DNA from: Oppiella nova | Taxonomy: Eukaryota; Arthropoda; Arachnida; Sarcoptiformes; Oppiidae | Direction: 5' to 3' | NCBI GenBank assembly: GCA_905397405.1 | Contig: CAJPVJ010000448.1 | Location: 1-25,059, forward strand | Length of the DNA: 25,059 bases | The notes under the pieces: model-generated | The model's database searches: none | Told to the model about the DNA's origin: nothing | What the model saw: only the letters and a program-made list of their open reading frames with translations | Shown: positions 12,135 to 25,059 of the stretch, piece by piece | How positions within the stretch are numbered: position 1 is the stretch's first letter | Layout: each line of letters begins with the position of its first letter | Position numbers and translations under genes: made by a program

Positions 12135-12360
12135 GAAAATTCCAATGTAAATGATAAATGTAATTGTTACTTTTAAAAACATGCAAATTTCAGACTTGTT
12201 TGTTATGTTCAGATTCGGAAATATTTTTAATTAATTATCCATAATTTTACTTTTTTTTGTAAAATGTAAATGTACCTGTGCAATGCGTTGTGATAATAAA
12301 ATTATTTGTTAGCATTTAAAAAGTTATAAAAAACTTAATCGATATGTTGCGAAACTGTGA
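12135..12360. other. CE-4 downstream region
   Basis: AT-rich 3' flank with no gene. It is collinear in inverted orientation with 4600-4837. 12280-12367 also recurs inverted at about 12448-12533. Confidence 0.5.
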
Positions 12361-12946
12361 ACTAAGTAGCAAATTGCTTTTTCGCAAAATAGATATTGAT
12401 AATTCTGATAATACAGTATTTTTCTACATAATATTACTAACAATTTGCTACTTAGTTCACAGTTTCGCAACATATCGATTAAGTTTTTTATAACTTTTTA
12501 AATGCTAACAAATAATTTTATTATCACAACGCATTACTCTCATTTTATCAAATAGATATTGATAATTCTGATAATACAGTATTTTTCTACATAAAATTAC
12601 TAACAATTTGCAATAATAAAAGTAACCGAATGGCCACTATTAGTATTTTATATTTAACAATGAATAGCATCGGACATAAGAATTTGCATATATTTTTACG
12701 TTATGTTATGACTTACACTTTATTAACTTTTCAACTCATAATCACAGCGATTAACTTGTATGCATATAATGTTAAAATATAAGCAAATTCTTATGTCCGA
12801 TGCTAATAATTTTTAAATATAAAATACTAATAGTGGCCATTCGGTTACTTTTATTATTGTAAATTGTTAGTAATATTATGTAGAAAAATATTGTATTATC
12901 AGAATTATCAATATCTATTTTGCGAAAAAGCAATTTGCTACTAAGT
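12361..12946. mobile_element. Foldback element of 572 bp with 7-bp target duplication
   Basis: 12368-12939 begins AGCAAATTGCTTTTTCGC and ends with the matching inverted sequence. ACTAAGT stands on both sides (12361-12367, 12940-12946). The opposite arm has one ACTAAGT and no insert at 4592-4598, so this is an insertion with a preserved empty site. The right half carries a continuous long terminal repeat (about 12781-12939). The left repeat is split: its outer 80 bp are followed by an inverted copy of host flank (about 12448-12533), then the repeat restarts at about 12544 and runs to about 12698. No protein coding is seen. Confidence 0.75.
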
Positions 12947-13107
12947 TAAAAGCCTGAATATTAATAAGTTATTTAACTTGGATTTTCAGCAATGCATTAT
13001 AAAATCTTGTGGTAAACATATGATTTGTCTGATAATTAAATGTTTATTAAAAGTTACAATATAAAAAATGGCTAAAAAATAATTTAAAATATAAGTAATC
13101 GCAAAAG

Positions 13108-13439
13108 GGGTTAACCCGAAAAGAGCTTTTATTTCTTCATAAAAAATGTGTTCATTTGGACGAAAATATATTGAAATGTAATGAAGAAAACTGTAGGGAA
13201 AGTAATGCTCAAAAATCACGGTTTATTTCCCATAAACGTATGCATTCGTGTGAATAACAATTTATCTGTTATTTTCCCAATCGAAACAAATGTTTTAAAT
13301 ACAAATCAGTTTTAAAATGAATATTAAACTCCATAAATGCAATTATACTGATTGTCATAAAAGTTTTGTTACTAAAAGGGAATTAAATAGACATCAAAAG
13401 TCTGTTCATTTAAAAAACAAAATCATAAAAAATATCTAA
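13108..13439 (+). CDS. C2H2 zinc-finger fragment, right copy
   Basis: Exon-like 13108-13247 encodes a finger half (GLTRKELLFLHKKCVH) and a full finger (CNEENC ... ISHKRMH). A 62-bp GT-AG intron (13248-13309) can join it in frame to 13310-13439, encoding a third finger C-x4-C-x12-H-x4-H (CNYTDC ... LNRHQKSVH) and TAA. Just upstream, near 12993-13012, another frame shows CIIKSCGK, a possible first Cys pair of the partial finger, but no clean splice was found and no start codon is seen. Either the C-terminal exons of a DNA-binding protein or a remnant; the weakened left copy favours a remnant. Confidence 0.5.
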
Positions 13440-14035
13440 AAATATTATTCAATAAAAATAAATTTGTCTTAGTAAAACATTGTATTTATCAATAAACTTT
13501 AATAAAAACTATTTATTCAGTGTACCATTTACGTAATAGTTTAAAATTACTTAATATGTTTATGTTTATAAAATATGTTTATATGTTTAATTGTATAAAA
13601 TTACGTTGAATTCTTTATGACCTTGTTCAATGTAGATGTAGAGTATAATTATGCAATTTCACTATAAAACACATGAATAAATATAATTCTGGTACATGTT
13701 GTTTGACAATTTATAAATCATATGTAAAAGTCAGTAATTTTCGTTAACAAAACTAATTAAAAGTTTATTTACTCGTCATTAGATAAAATATAACCACACA
13801 TACAGTATGACACATAAAATACCTTTAAAACATGATTTTAAATACAAAATAAATAAATAAATTTTTATTTCAAAATCCTATTTTAAAATACCTGTTACTT
13901 GTACTGGAGGCTGATTGTAGTGAACAAGTGTTTTGTCATCATATTTCAAATGATTCATATATTTCTACAAAACTATTCATTGAGTTTTTATAATTATATA
14001 AAAATATTTATTAAACTAAAAAAATCCTACTAAAA
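13440..14035. other. Upstream region of the right DOMON gene
   Basis: AT-rich, no gene recognised. Mirrors 3511-4103 apart from local differences near 13770-13880. Confidence 0.45.
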
Positions 14036-14841
14036 ATGCTAAAAATTATATTTATTTTTAGTGTCTTATCTGTGCAAATATTTACATACCAGGCCCACAA
14101 CCACGACTATAGCGGGTGCGGGCATAGCTACCTGTGCTTCGGGATGCCTGAGTCTGACTGTATCCGGCAAACCAATTGTACAGTCCTTTTGAAGGTATGG
14201 CCGTCAGAAAAGGGCACCAAATTTGCTGTCAATTGGCACCTGAATGCCGGAATACAGAGCCAATACGTGGCCACCGGTCTGTCCGCTGACAATATGATGG
14301 GCAACGACTCGGTCACCGAATGTATACTAAATAGGGATAACGGAGCGCCTGTTGAGCGCCAGGGGCTCACATTTGGTGGGAAGGAGTTCGGTGTAAATAC
14401 CGTACAAATGGATGGTATCTCTGAGGTTAAGACCAGTTATTCGGATGATATGTTGAGTTGCGAGTGGATCCGAGCCATACAAACCCGCGTAAATGACCTG
14501 GAGTTTGATTTGACCAAGAATAGCTATTATGTTATGTTAGCTTATGGACCCGTTAATAGTAAAGGTACGAGATAACAATTAGTTTAATTTAAATATTGAC
14601 AGCATGTTAATTGAATTATTTAGGAGATTTATTGCACCACAAAAAGGACTGGGTGTCTACAGACGCTTATAATTTGAGTTCAAGTAAGTCGGTAGCGGTG
14701 GGAACGACATCCGGTACCCCAACATCTGTAACTAACGGCGCGACCGGACGGACACATAATTCAATAATAATAGCATTGAGTGCAATGACAGACCTATTGT
14801 TATATAATGTTCACAAATGTGTTACAAATTTGTTTGTATGA
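14036..14841 (+). CDS. Secreted DOMON-domain protein, right copy
   Basis: Exons 14036-14564 and 14624-14841 (TGA), 59-bp intron, about 248 aa. Same architecture as the left copy: signal peptide (MLKIIFIFSVLSVQIF), CFGMPESDC, FAVNWHL, YVATGLSADNMMGNDSVTEC, then DLLHHKKDW at the splice junction, a Ser/Thr-rich stalk and a hydrophobic tail. The 11 amino-acid differences (for example His/Asn after the leader, Met/Lys, Val/Ala, Thr/Ile) leave the frame open in both copies, which suggests a functional gene. Substrate or haem binding cannot be told from sequence alone. Confidence 0.78.
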
Positions 14842-15457
14842 TTCAATTGTGTTAACACTGCAGTCAATATTGCAATACAATTATCCTATTCTTAATTAAT
14901 TATTTAAATAAAATGTTTGAATAATACACAATTAAACAGTATGCTTTAAATTAATATATGAGGTTTATGTAATTTTAAACTTTACGGTACTTACCACTTA
15001 TGAGAACTCTTTAATCATATTGTATGCATTATTTGTATCTAATTTGTATTTGATACTTGTATAGTAATAGCAATAAGTGTTGGACAAATTATAATCGTTA
15101 AAATAGAACCAATATGATTATTAAAAATAAAAATTACCTGTATTTAATAAATTAATTTTACTATCATTCCAGTATCACTTCCCAAAAATGAGGCTGGTAC
15201 TTTGAACTTGAACCCGATTATAAGACCGTAAATTCAATTGACTACGTATTGTAAGACGATAAATTATTTACACAATACAGTTGTGATTAAAAAACGCCCT
15301 ATTTTGTAACAAATAATTATGCACACTCTACAGCATTGATTAACATTTATGCGCTACAGATCAAAAATTTTGTTAATGTTGCTCTACATTCATAATGACA
15401 TTTTATTAAAACTTTAAGAAGTAATAATTTTATAAATTTAACAAAAATTAAATTAAA
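14842..15457. other. Region between right DOMON gene and CE-5, with an arm-specific insertion
   Basis: The two genes converge here. About 14930-15295 (some 370 bp) has no counterpart in the left arm, where the flanking sequences lie nearly adjacent (about 2600-2630). I saw no terminal repeats or coding frame in it. Confidence 0.55.
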
Positions 15458-17974
<2,517 letters not shown>

Positions 17975-18040
17975 CAACTCCCAGTCCTCAACTCCCAGTC
18001 CTCAACTCCCAGTCCTCAACTCCCAGTCCTCAACTCCCGC
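17975..18040. repeat. 14-bp tandem repeat, about 4.7 copies
   Basis: Unit caactcccagtcct repeated from 17975 to 18030, followed by a partial unit to 18040. It lies just downstream of the kinase exon and is markedly more GC-rich than its surroundings. Confidence 0.95.
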
Positions 18041-18057
18041 ACCAAATCCCACATCTC

Positions 18058-18845
18058 TTAAAGGCTCACGCCTTCATTGTTATGGTTAACCCTCGCGACC
18101 GACAAAATCTCATCCAAAATAGAAAATAGACCATCACCTGTTTCTCCATTTCGTAATACAGGCGCTCAATGATAGGCGCGTCGTGTTTAAGCTCAACGTA
18201 TTTGGCGGCGAACTGAGCGCCTGGAGTCTCGGCGCCGATATAGTGAGCCTCCTGTGCGGACATATCATTCACATTTTGAGTGTAATTCCCCACATAGACA
18301 ACACCTCCCTTTCCCCTCCCGAGTTCATTACTGAGCCTAATGTCAAACCCTTTTTTCCTAAGTTTCGATAAATCCCTTTTGGTTTTCTCAGACAAATAGT
18401 CCGGGTGTTCGGGACCTATCATACGACCAGGCATTGCCTCCTCATCACTACTCACCTCCAGTTCCCCCGTCGTGTCCAATACTGGCGACAAGTGGTAGAC
18501 TTCCGGTGCTTCACTATAATAGTCGGCCAGTTGTATGTGAGGCATCACAAAGGCTACACCTGTGGGCGGCATAAGTTGGGAGGTGTGCGGTACGGGTGTG
18601 TAGTGTTGAGGGCTAGTCTGGTCGGGTGGTATGAATTCAGGCCATACATAGCTTGATGTATCATAAGTGGCAGATCTCGGTCTCGGAAGTGTTGGATAAA
18701 GTGGTGGACTAGGCTTTGGTGTATCTGTATGTGGGGCTGATGGCCAGGGAGACCTGATTCTCGTATCACTAAGACTTTGCTGAATTGGTGGGCCTGTGAT
18801 AGGAGGGCCAACATATTGGTGTTCAAGTAGTGGTACAGTAGACAT
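18058..18845 (-). CDS. Protein kinase, N-terminal exon only
   Basis: ATG at 18845. A Pro/Ser/Thr-rich, probably disordered N-terminus (about residues 1-125) and an acidic patch (SSDEEA) precede the start of a protein kinase domain. This has a glycine loop GRGKGGVV at about 176-183 (GxGxxGxV), the ATP-binding lysine in FAAKYVELK (Lys about 215) and a C-helix segment ERLYYEMEKQ. A possible donor (CAG|GTGATG) at 18138/18137 would end the exon at codon 236. Without it the frame continues to a stop near 18065, while another frame shows LSVARVNHNNEG, resembling the next kinase strand, ending at 18058. No catalytic loop (HRD) or DFG was found in the window. Either a truncated gene or one whose later exons are elsewhere. 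Confidence 0.65.
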
Positions 18846-19567
18846 GTGGAGGGAGTGTTGTGTCTAATAAACATTGTGGACGAGAATATGTTGGTGGGAG
18901 GGCTGGGAGTCTCACATTTTGTGGGTCGTCAGAGAAGTCAATCAAATTAGTCTATCCCTACTGTTAGACATGTCTTTCGGGTGTATTTAAAGTTTTATTT
19001 TTTTAAATTTTTATTTGTTGAATAAAATCATTCAAAATAATTTTGTGTTTAATTTTTTTGTGCTTGGTTACACTGTATGACTGTACTAAAAAGTTATAAC
19101 TTTATTAAATGTATTTTTTGGAAACAAATTGTACCTCATTATCCAAATGATCCGGGTTTATGTTTATTCTGCAGCCAAAGCTTAGAAAATACTCTTATTT
19201 TTAATTAAAATTTATAATTTTATCATTATTATTAAATAAATTATAATTGACATGTTTCAATATTTATTTTGTAATCTAATTATAAAAACCGCTTATTCTG
19301 TATTAACTTAACTTTGTAAGTTTACTTTTAATTTATTAAAAATTTATTTACTCTAATGTTGTGTAAGCACATTAACATTATTATGTCAATAATTTGAACA
19401 TGCAAATACAGATTTACTTTTGCTTCACATGACCTGAATTTTTATAATAAATGTAAATTTGTCTAGTTGATCTATATATGTTGTAATATTCAAAATTTTG
19501 AGAATTTCATTTTTGTTTTACTAGTTACTAAATAATAAGTAATAAATATTTATTAACTTTTACTAAC
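18846..19567. other. Divergent intergenic region between kinase and gustatory receptor
   Basis: AT-rich, no gene seen. It would contain the promoters of both divergent genes. Confidence 0.5.
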
Positions 19568-20893
19568 ATGTCATTTTGGTCCATTTTTATTACTATAATG
19601 CTATGGTGTCATCGTATAAATGGTTTATCATTTGGTGGCCTAACTTTTGACAAAACCGGACGGTTAAGCACCAGGGTCATATTTAAAATCTACGGCTATA
19701 TTATAGTAATAGGTTCGTTTGTAGGCGATGCTCTCCTTTTAAATGCATTTATTAGGACTGAGTCAAAGTTATTGCGGGCACCTAATGGCTCCCAAAATAA
19801 GCTAGCATCAATTTTGATGACTATTATTGTCATGAAAATGATTACATGTATGTATAAAACAGCGGCAATGCTGTACACAAACAGCGCTAAAGGGTTTGCC
19901 CTGATCAGTGATCTTAAGACAATTTATAACATGGCAAGAAAGTATAGAAGATTTAATTTTAAAAACTATGCGTTTGTTTTGATTTTGTGGCTGGTACATT
20001 TTGTGTTGAGTGTTATGTGTTTTTGTGTCAGTCTGTCTACTTCAGCAATTAGTCAGTTTTTTGGCATTTTTGTGATTGTGTTTGGTCATATCTATTTACA
20101 AGTCATATTTTCCTGGACATTGCCGGCAATTATCTGGATAGTAGCTATTACTTGCGCTGATGTGCTTGATTCAATGAGATCCAACCTTATTAATTGTCAG
20201 GAACAATATCCAGGTAACACTATGCTTATAAATTGAAACATTAATCAATAATTTCAAAATTCTCTCTCTCTCTCTCTCTCTCTCTCCTTTCTCTCTCTCT
20301 CTCTCTCTCAGAAATCGAGAGAATATTCCTAAAGAGAGTGACTTTAATAACATTAATGGAAACTAAGAAACAATTGCTGCAAATCCATGACATAATCGCT
20401 AAATTGGATGAAAGTTTAAAATACGTGTTTTGTTTGAATACCATAAACACAATATTCTCGGTAATGTTTCAAATCTACGTGGGAAGTGCCCTGAACACCT
20501 ATTTACACGGCTTAATGATGACTCTGATTATGGTGTGGGCAGTGGGTTGTGGCTCGTGTATTGGGGAAATGGTTATCTCGTGCCTAATATGCGGTAAAGT
20601 TGAAGGAAATATTATCAAGATAAGTGATGCCTTGTATGCTATGAATTCCAATGAATTGTCGGACATGGAGTATAGGGAATGGCAGATGATTGGGAATATC
20701 GTACGGAATTCCCACGCATTTGGGTTTACAATCGGGGGATTTGCTAGATTTAATAAATCCACGCTTATTTCTGTGAGTAGGGTCAAATCTAAAATGTGTT
20801 TTAATTATTTTAATTAGATATTGATTTATTTGACAGGTTTTTATATTTATTCTGAACTACACTGTTATTCTACTTCAAACAGCAAACAAATAG
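19568..20893 (+). CDS. Gustatory receptor (insect-type Gr family), complete
   Basis: Three exons: 19568-20213, 20312-20772 and 20837-20893 (TAG), phases 1 and 0, about 387 aa, the usual Gr length. There are about seven hydrophobic segments (for example IYGYIIVIGSFVGDALLLNA, FVLILWLVHFVLSVMCFCVS, TINTIFSVMFQIYVGSAL). The last, tiny exon encodes VFIFILNYTVILLQTANK, giving the family's C-terminal signature (TYhhhhhQF, here YTVILLQT) directly after GFARFNKSTLIS. Grs are ligand-gated cation channels of the chemosensory membrane with intracellular N-terminus; the ligand is unknown. Exon 3 is easy to miss because it follows a 64-bp intron. Intron 1 has a long CT microsatellite as its polypyrimidine tract. 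It is the only chemoreceptor seen here. Confidence 0.85.
20261..20309. repeat. CT microsatellite next to the Gr intron 1 acceptor
   Basis: (TC)n with one CCTTT interruption, ending at the CAG acceptor (20311), so the repeat itself supplies the polypyrimidine tract. Confidence 0.9.
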
Positions 20894-21655
20894 TTTACTT
20901 TATTTAAGTAAACAGAAAACATAATTTTAAATATTTACTATGTATTTTTCATTTTAATTAATAGATTTGATTTGGTAATGCAATTATTATAATAAGTTTC
21001 TGTATTTGAATAACATTTTATAAAAATAACATGAACATAATTCCTAAGATTAACTATTGTAAATTACAAAATGTTTGTTATTATTATTGTATTATGAAAC
21101 TTTAAATAGACTTATGTAATTTTTAAAAGCAGACCCTTAGCAAATGTGTAAACACCTTGAACTTAAATATTGGATTTTAAACAAAGTATTTCTGCATAAC
21201 CTGTATTTTATGCTTGCGTCTATTTCTTATGAAATTTGTATTAAAAACCTAATATTGTATTGTATTGTAAAAGTAATCTTAAAATAAACTTTTATCATTA
21301 AATACATAGAAATATTCAATACAGTACTGTATGTCTATTTTAAAAATTGTGGAAACTTTTTTGTGTTCATTGATATAATTACACTCGAAAGCACTTATTG
21401 GACTCATAATAGACTGTCCTTGATGGATCACTAATACTTTTATGGTACCCATTGTTATCACTTCTATGAATCCAAAAGTCAAGATCTATTGTGTAATATC
21501 TATAGACAACACTTGTACGCAATATGTGATAAAACTTGAAAAAGTACCGGTCTTTACAAACTTTCAACTGATTGACAGATCAATACAAATATAAACAATA
21601 TAAAAGGTAAGTTGTTTAATTTTTTGATTAAGTTTTAAATTTTATTTTTTTGATA
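20894..21655. other. Intergenic region between Gr and CE-6
   Basis: AT-rich, apart from about 21380-21570, which is less so. I could not identify a gene there. It should contain the CE-6 promoter. Confidence 0.45.
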
Positions 21656-23528
21656 ATGTTAATTTTCATTTTTACTAATATTTTATACATTTTCTTAATT
21701 AATATAAATTATGGACATAGTATTAATGTGAGCACTACATCAGGGGTAGTTAGAGGACAGGCTATAAATGTGTTGAACACAAGTATTTACGAGTTTCTTG
21801 GCATACCTTATGCCGAACCACCGGTGGGTGACCTAAGGTTTGCAAAACCAGTTCCCATAGAAAAGCCATTAAATGTAAGTCTTATCAATATTGATAAAAT
21901 ATTCATGTGAAATAATATTAAAATTGGTACCAGGACATTATAGATGCCACACAACCCGGCAACTCATGTATGCAAATACCGCCCGAAGACGCCCACGAGT
22001 TGTGGGGAAATGGGACCACAAGTGAGGACTGTTTGGTACTAAACATATGGACACCTATTGTGGGAAACAATATCCCATCGAAAGACTCACCATTAAAACC
22101 AGTCATGTTTTGGATATATGGCGGGGGTTTGACTTCGGGGTCCATTTTCTTTCACGACTATAATGGCAGTGTTTTGGCCACACATGATGTCCTACTCGTG
22201 GCCCCTAACTATAGATTAGGTCCGTTTGGCTTTATATATGGTGGCGATGAGACGGCGCCCGGAAATGTGGGCTTTTATGACCAGTTATTGGCACTTAAAT
22301 GGGTATTTAAAAAGTTATAATCAAGGTTATTTACAAAAAAGTATAAATTGAGGATATAATTAATTATAGGTCAGAGAAAACATACATTTATTTGGTGGGG
22401 ATAGGGATCAGATCACTATATTTGGTCAGAGCGCCGGCAGTTGGTCGGTGTCCGCACATATAGTCTCTCCACTATCTAAAGGCCTATTCAAGAGGGCTAT
22501 TATGGAGAGCGGGTCTCATATGTACTACAAGGAGAGGGATGTGATCAACACTACCGAAGCCATACTCAATGGCCAACATTTGGCGGAACAACTGAAATGC
22601 AATTCATCTGAACATTGGTTGCAATGTTTGCGAGGAGTGGATGCAAAGGAATTCCTAAAATATGAGGCATTAATGACATATCCGGTCGAAGGCACGGAAT
22701 TTCTGCCCATTTCTGAACAAAAGGCTTTTGAGACCAAAAATTTTAGTTCCGGTAAAAAACTGTTAAACTTTTTAGAAAATCAATTTTGATTAAAAATTAT
22801 TGCTTTCGAATAGATATTGATTTACTGGCGGGCGTGACATCGGACGAGGGCTCAGGTATCTCATCGCATATCTTCCATCATATCAAGAATATAACGGTCG
22901 ACGGCTTCAAGGAATTGGTTACCGAAACCAATCATATATATCACGGTTTGGACGCCGAAAATGTGACACAATTTTATCTCAAGAATGTTGACGCCGAAGA
23001 TCCCGGTGCTATTGAACAGGCGTTTGATGAGTTTATCAGCGATTTGCTATTCAAATGTCCCACTTACTTGTTTGCCAAACAATTTGCTAAAAGTGTACAA
23101 GTACAAAATGCTAGTAACAAGAATGTCTACTTATATGAGTTGACATTTGAGAGTGAATTTGTGGCTAATGTCACCGGCTGTCGGCCCGGTATGGTATGTC
23201 ATAGCGCGGACGTGCCGTTTGTATTTGGCATACCTTTCATAATCCCCGAGCATTTTACACGCGAGGAAATATTTTTTAGTCAAGAACTCATGAAAATGTG
23301 GACTAATTTTGCTAAAACAGGGTATAAACTAATTGTTTTATTATTGTATTAGATATTTTTACAATATATTTGTTTTGTTAATTCAGTAACCCGGATAAAA
23401 TATGGCCTAAACTATTAGATAATAATGAGATTTCAGTCCGTGATTTGAATCCACGGAATATGAGTCGAGTATTGGATAATCCCTTTCACACCACTTGTGA
23501 TGGCTTTTGGAAAGACTATTATTTGTAA
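21656..23528 (+). CDS. Carboxylesterase CE-6, complete and apparently active
   Basis: Five exons: 21656-21874, 21934-22302, 22370-22751, 22814-23321 and 23387-23528 (TAA); phases 0, 0, 1, 2; 539 aa, normal family length. Start chosen at the ATG 21656, which opens a signal peptide (MLIFIFTNILYIFLIN). Motifs in order: [39 protein letters not shown], oxyanion IYGGGLTSGS, NYRLGPFGFIYGG, nucleophile GQSAGSWS (Ser about 217), acid VTSDEGS (Glu about 335) and His motif MVCHSADVPFVFG (His about 453). Cysteine pattern and several N-glycosylation sites fit a secreted enzyme. It is the cleanest member of the cluster and the reference for the others; CE-7 follows in tandem about 680 bp downstream. Substrate unknown; detoxification, lipid or hormone esters are all possible. 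Confidence 0.92.
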
Positions 23529-24210
23529 TTTACAATTAATAATGTAATACAAACCACTGTACCTGCTTATAAGTTAAAAGAAGCTACAATATAAACTTAT
23601 TTTTATTGTTTTTATTAATTATTTAAAAAAGCAAGCATGACATTTAGTAACATTATATTAATAAATTGATTTATTTCAATTATTTAATCAAATGATTTAT
23701 TTAATTGAAAAGAAAATTTAATAAACTTATATAAAATAAAAATTAAATTTAAGAAAATAAATTACAAGAAAAAAACAAAAAATGAATTTAACCAAGACTT
23801 GAAATATAAATTAAAATAATGTGTAATGTGAAAATATAATTTCATAACTTAGAACCTAATGCACTTTTAATATTATCAATAAGAGTAAAATGTGAACAGG
23901 TAAATATCAATAATCAAATCAAAGGTTTCTAAAAATGTAATAATGTAAGTGTATGAGTACACAACCTGAATTAATTGACAAATAAGTTTTTTTTCGATAA
24001 TACAAAAATTTCATGATTAATTCTAAATCTATACAATACTATATATTATATTATCAAGCAATTAATATCAAAGATATAATAAATGAAAGTTTATTATATT
24101 ATGAAATTTCAGACTGTATTGTATATAAATGATCGAAAGTTATTTGTAGTACTAAAGTAACTATATTTTAACTGTTTTTAAAATTAAATAAATACAATTT
24201 AAGTGAAATA
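23529..24210. other. Intergenic region between CE-6 and CE-7
   Basis: Very AT-rich; no gene or repeat recognised. It should hold the CE-6 polyadenylation region and the CE-7 promoter. Confidence 0.5.

Positions 24211-25059
<849 letters not shown>

Noticed and set aside
12986-13219. Minus-strand frame of 77 codons over the zinc-finger remnant
   Set aside because: It is antisense to the plus-strand zinc-finger frame and has no recognisable features.
21279-21567. Open frames on the minus strand upstream of CE-6
   Set aside because: No start context, no family features and no splice partner. They look like chance frames in AT-rich DNA.

Overview
This is a eukaryotic, AT-rich, gene-dense window. 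Introns are short (about 55-120 bp, GT-AG), there is an insect-type gustatory receptor, and carboxylesterases, acyltransferases and DOMON genes occur in local families. Together these suggest an arthropod, probably a mite or other small chelicerate; that is inference, because nothing here fixes the species. Two single Ns at 1607 and 10984 show it is a scaffolded draft assembly.

Layout. 1-289 holds exon 1 of a type-B carboxylesterase (CE-1, minus). 926-2497 is a 5'-truncated esterase (CE-2, plus). 2705-3510 is a two-exon secreted DOMON protein (minus), 4104-4430 a decayed C2H2 zinc-finger remnant (minus), and 4838-5869 the 3' part of an esterase (CE-3, minus). CE-3 is fused at about 5869 to the 5' part of a NRF-6-type acyltransferase (5870-6419, minus). 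7061-8937 is a complete paralogue of that acyltransferase (minus). 10031-12134 is esterase CE-4 (plus), 13108-13439 the zinc-finger remnant (plus), 14036-14841 the second DOMON gene (plus), and 15458-17639 esterase CE-5 (minus). Then come the first exon of a protein kinase (18058-18845, minus), a complete three-exon gustatory receptor (19568-20893, plus), and two tandem esterases, CE-6 (complete, 21656-23528) and CE-7 (cut by the window end).

The block 926-5869 is an inverted copy of about 11133-17180 (CE-2 with CE-5, DOMON with DOMON, zinc finger with zinc finger, CE-3 with CE-4). Separately, 1-835 is an inverted copy of about 9525-10320. The arms differ by a few percent and by transposon-like insertions, so they are either a real inverted duplication or two haplotypes laid end to end.

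The strangest signal is that at least four segments inside the esterase exons are complemented in place. They match the other arm base for base when read backwards without complementing, and each is about 127-128 nt long. Two esterase exons in the same region carry 128-bp tandem duplications, and the two Ns are each flanked by direct copies of the same sequence (97 and 137 bp). Undoing these segments restores exon lengths and reading frames exactly. Strand polarity makes in-place complementation biologically implausible, so an assembler or gap-filling error with a word size near 127 is the likely cause. Anyone annotating these esterases should distrust the local sequence.

Biologically, the window is an expanding carboxylesterase cluster. 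One member (CE-4) has lost its nucleophilic serine (Gly in GxSxG) and is probably a non-catalytic esterase-like protein. Two or three small inverted-repeat (MITE-like or foldback) elements are visible, two of them with unoccupied counterparts elsewhere in the window. No rRNA, tRNA, CRISPR array or virus-like element was recognised.
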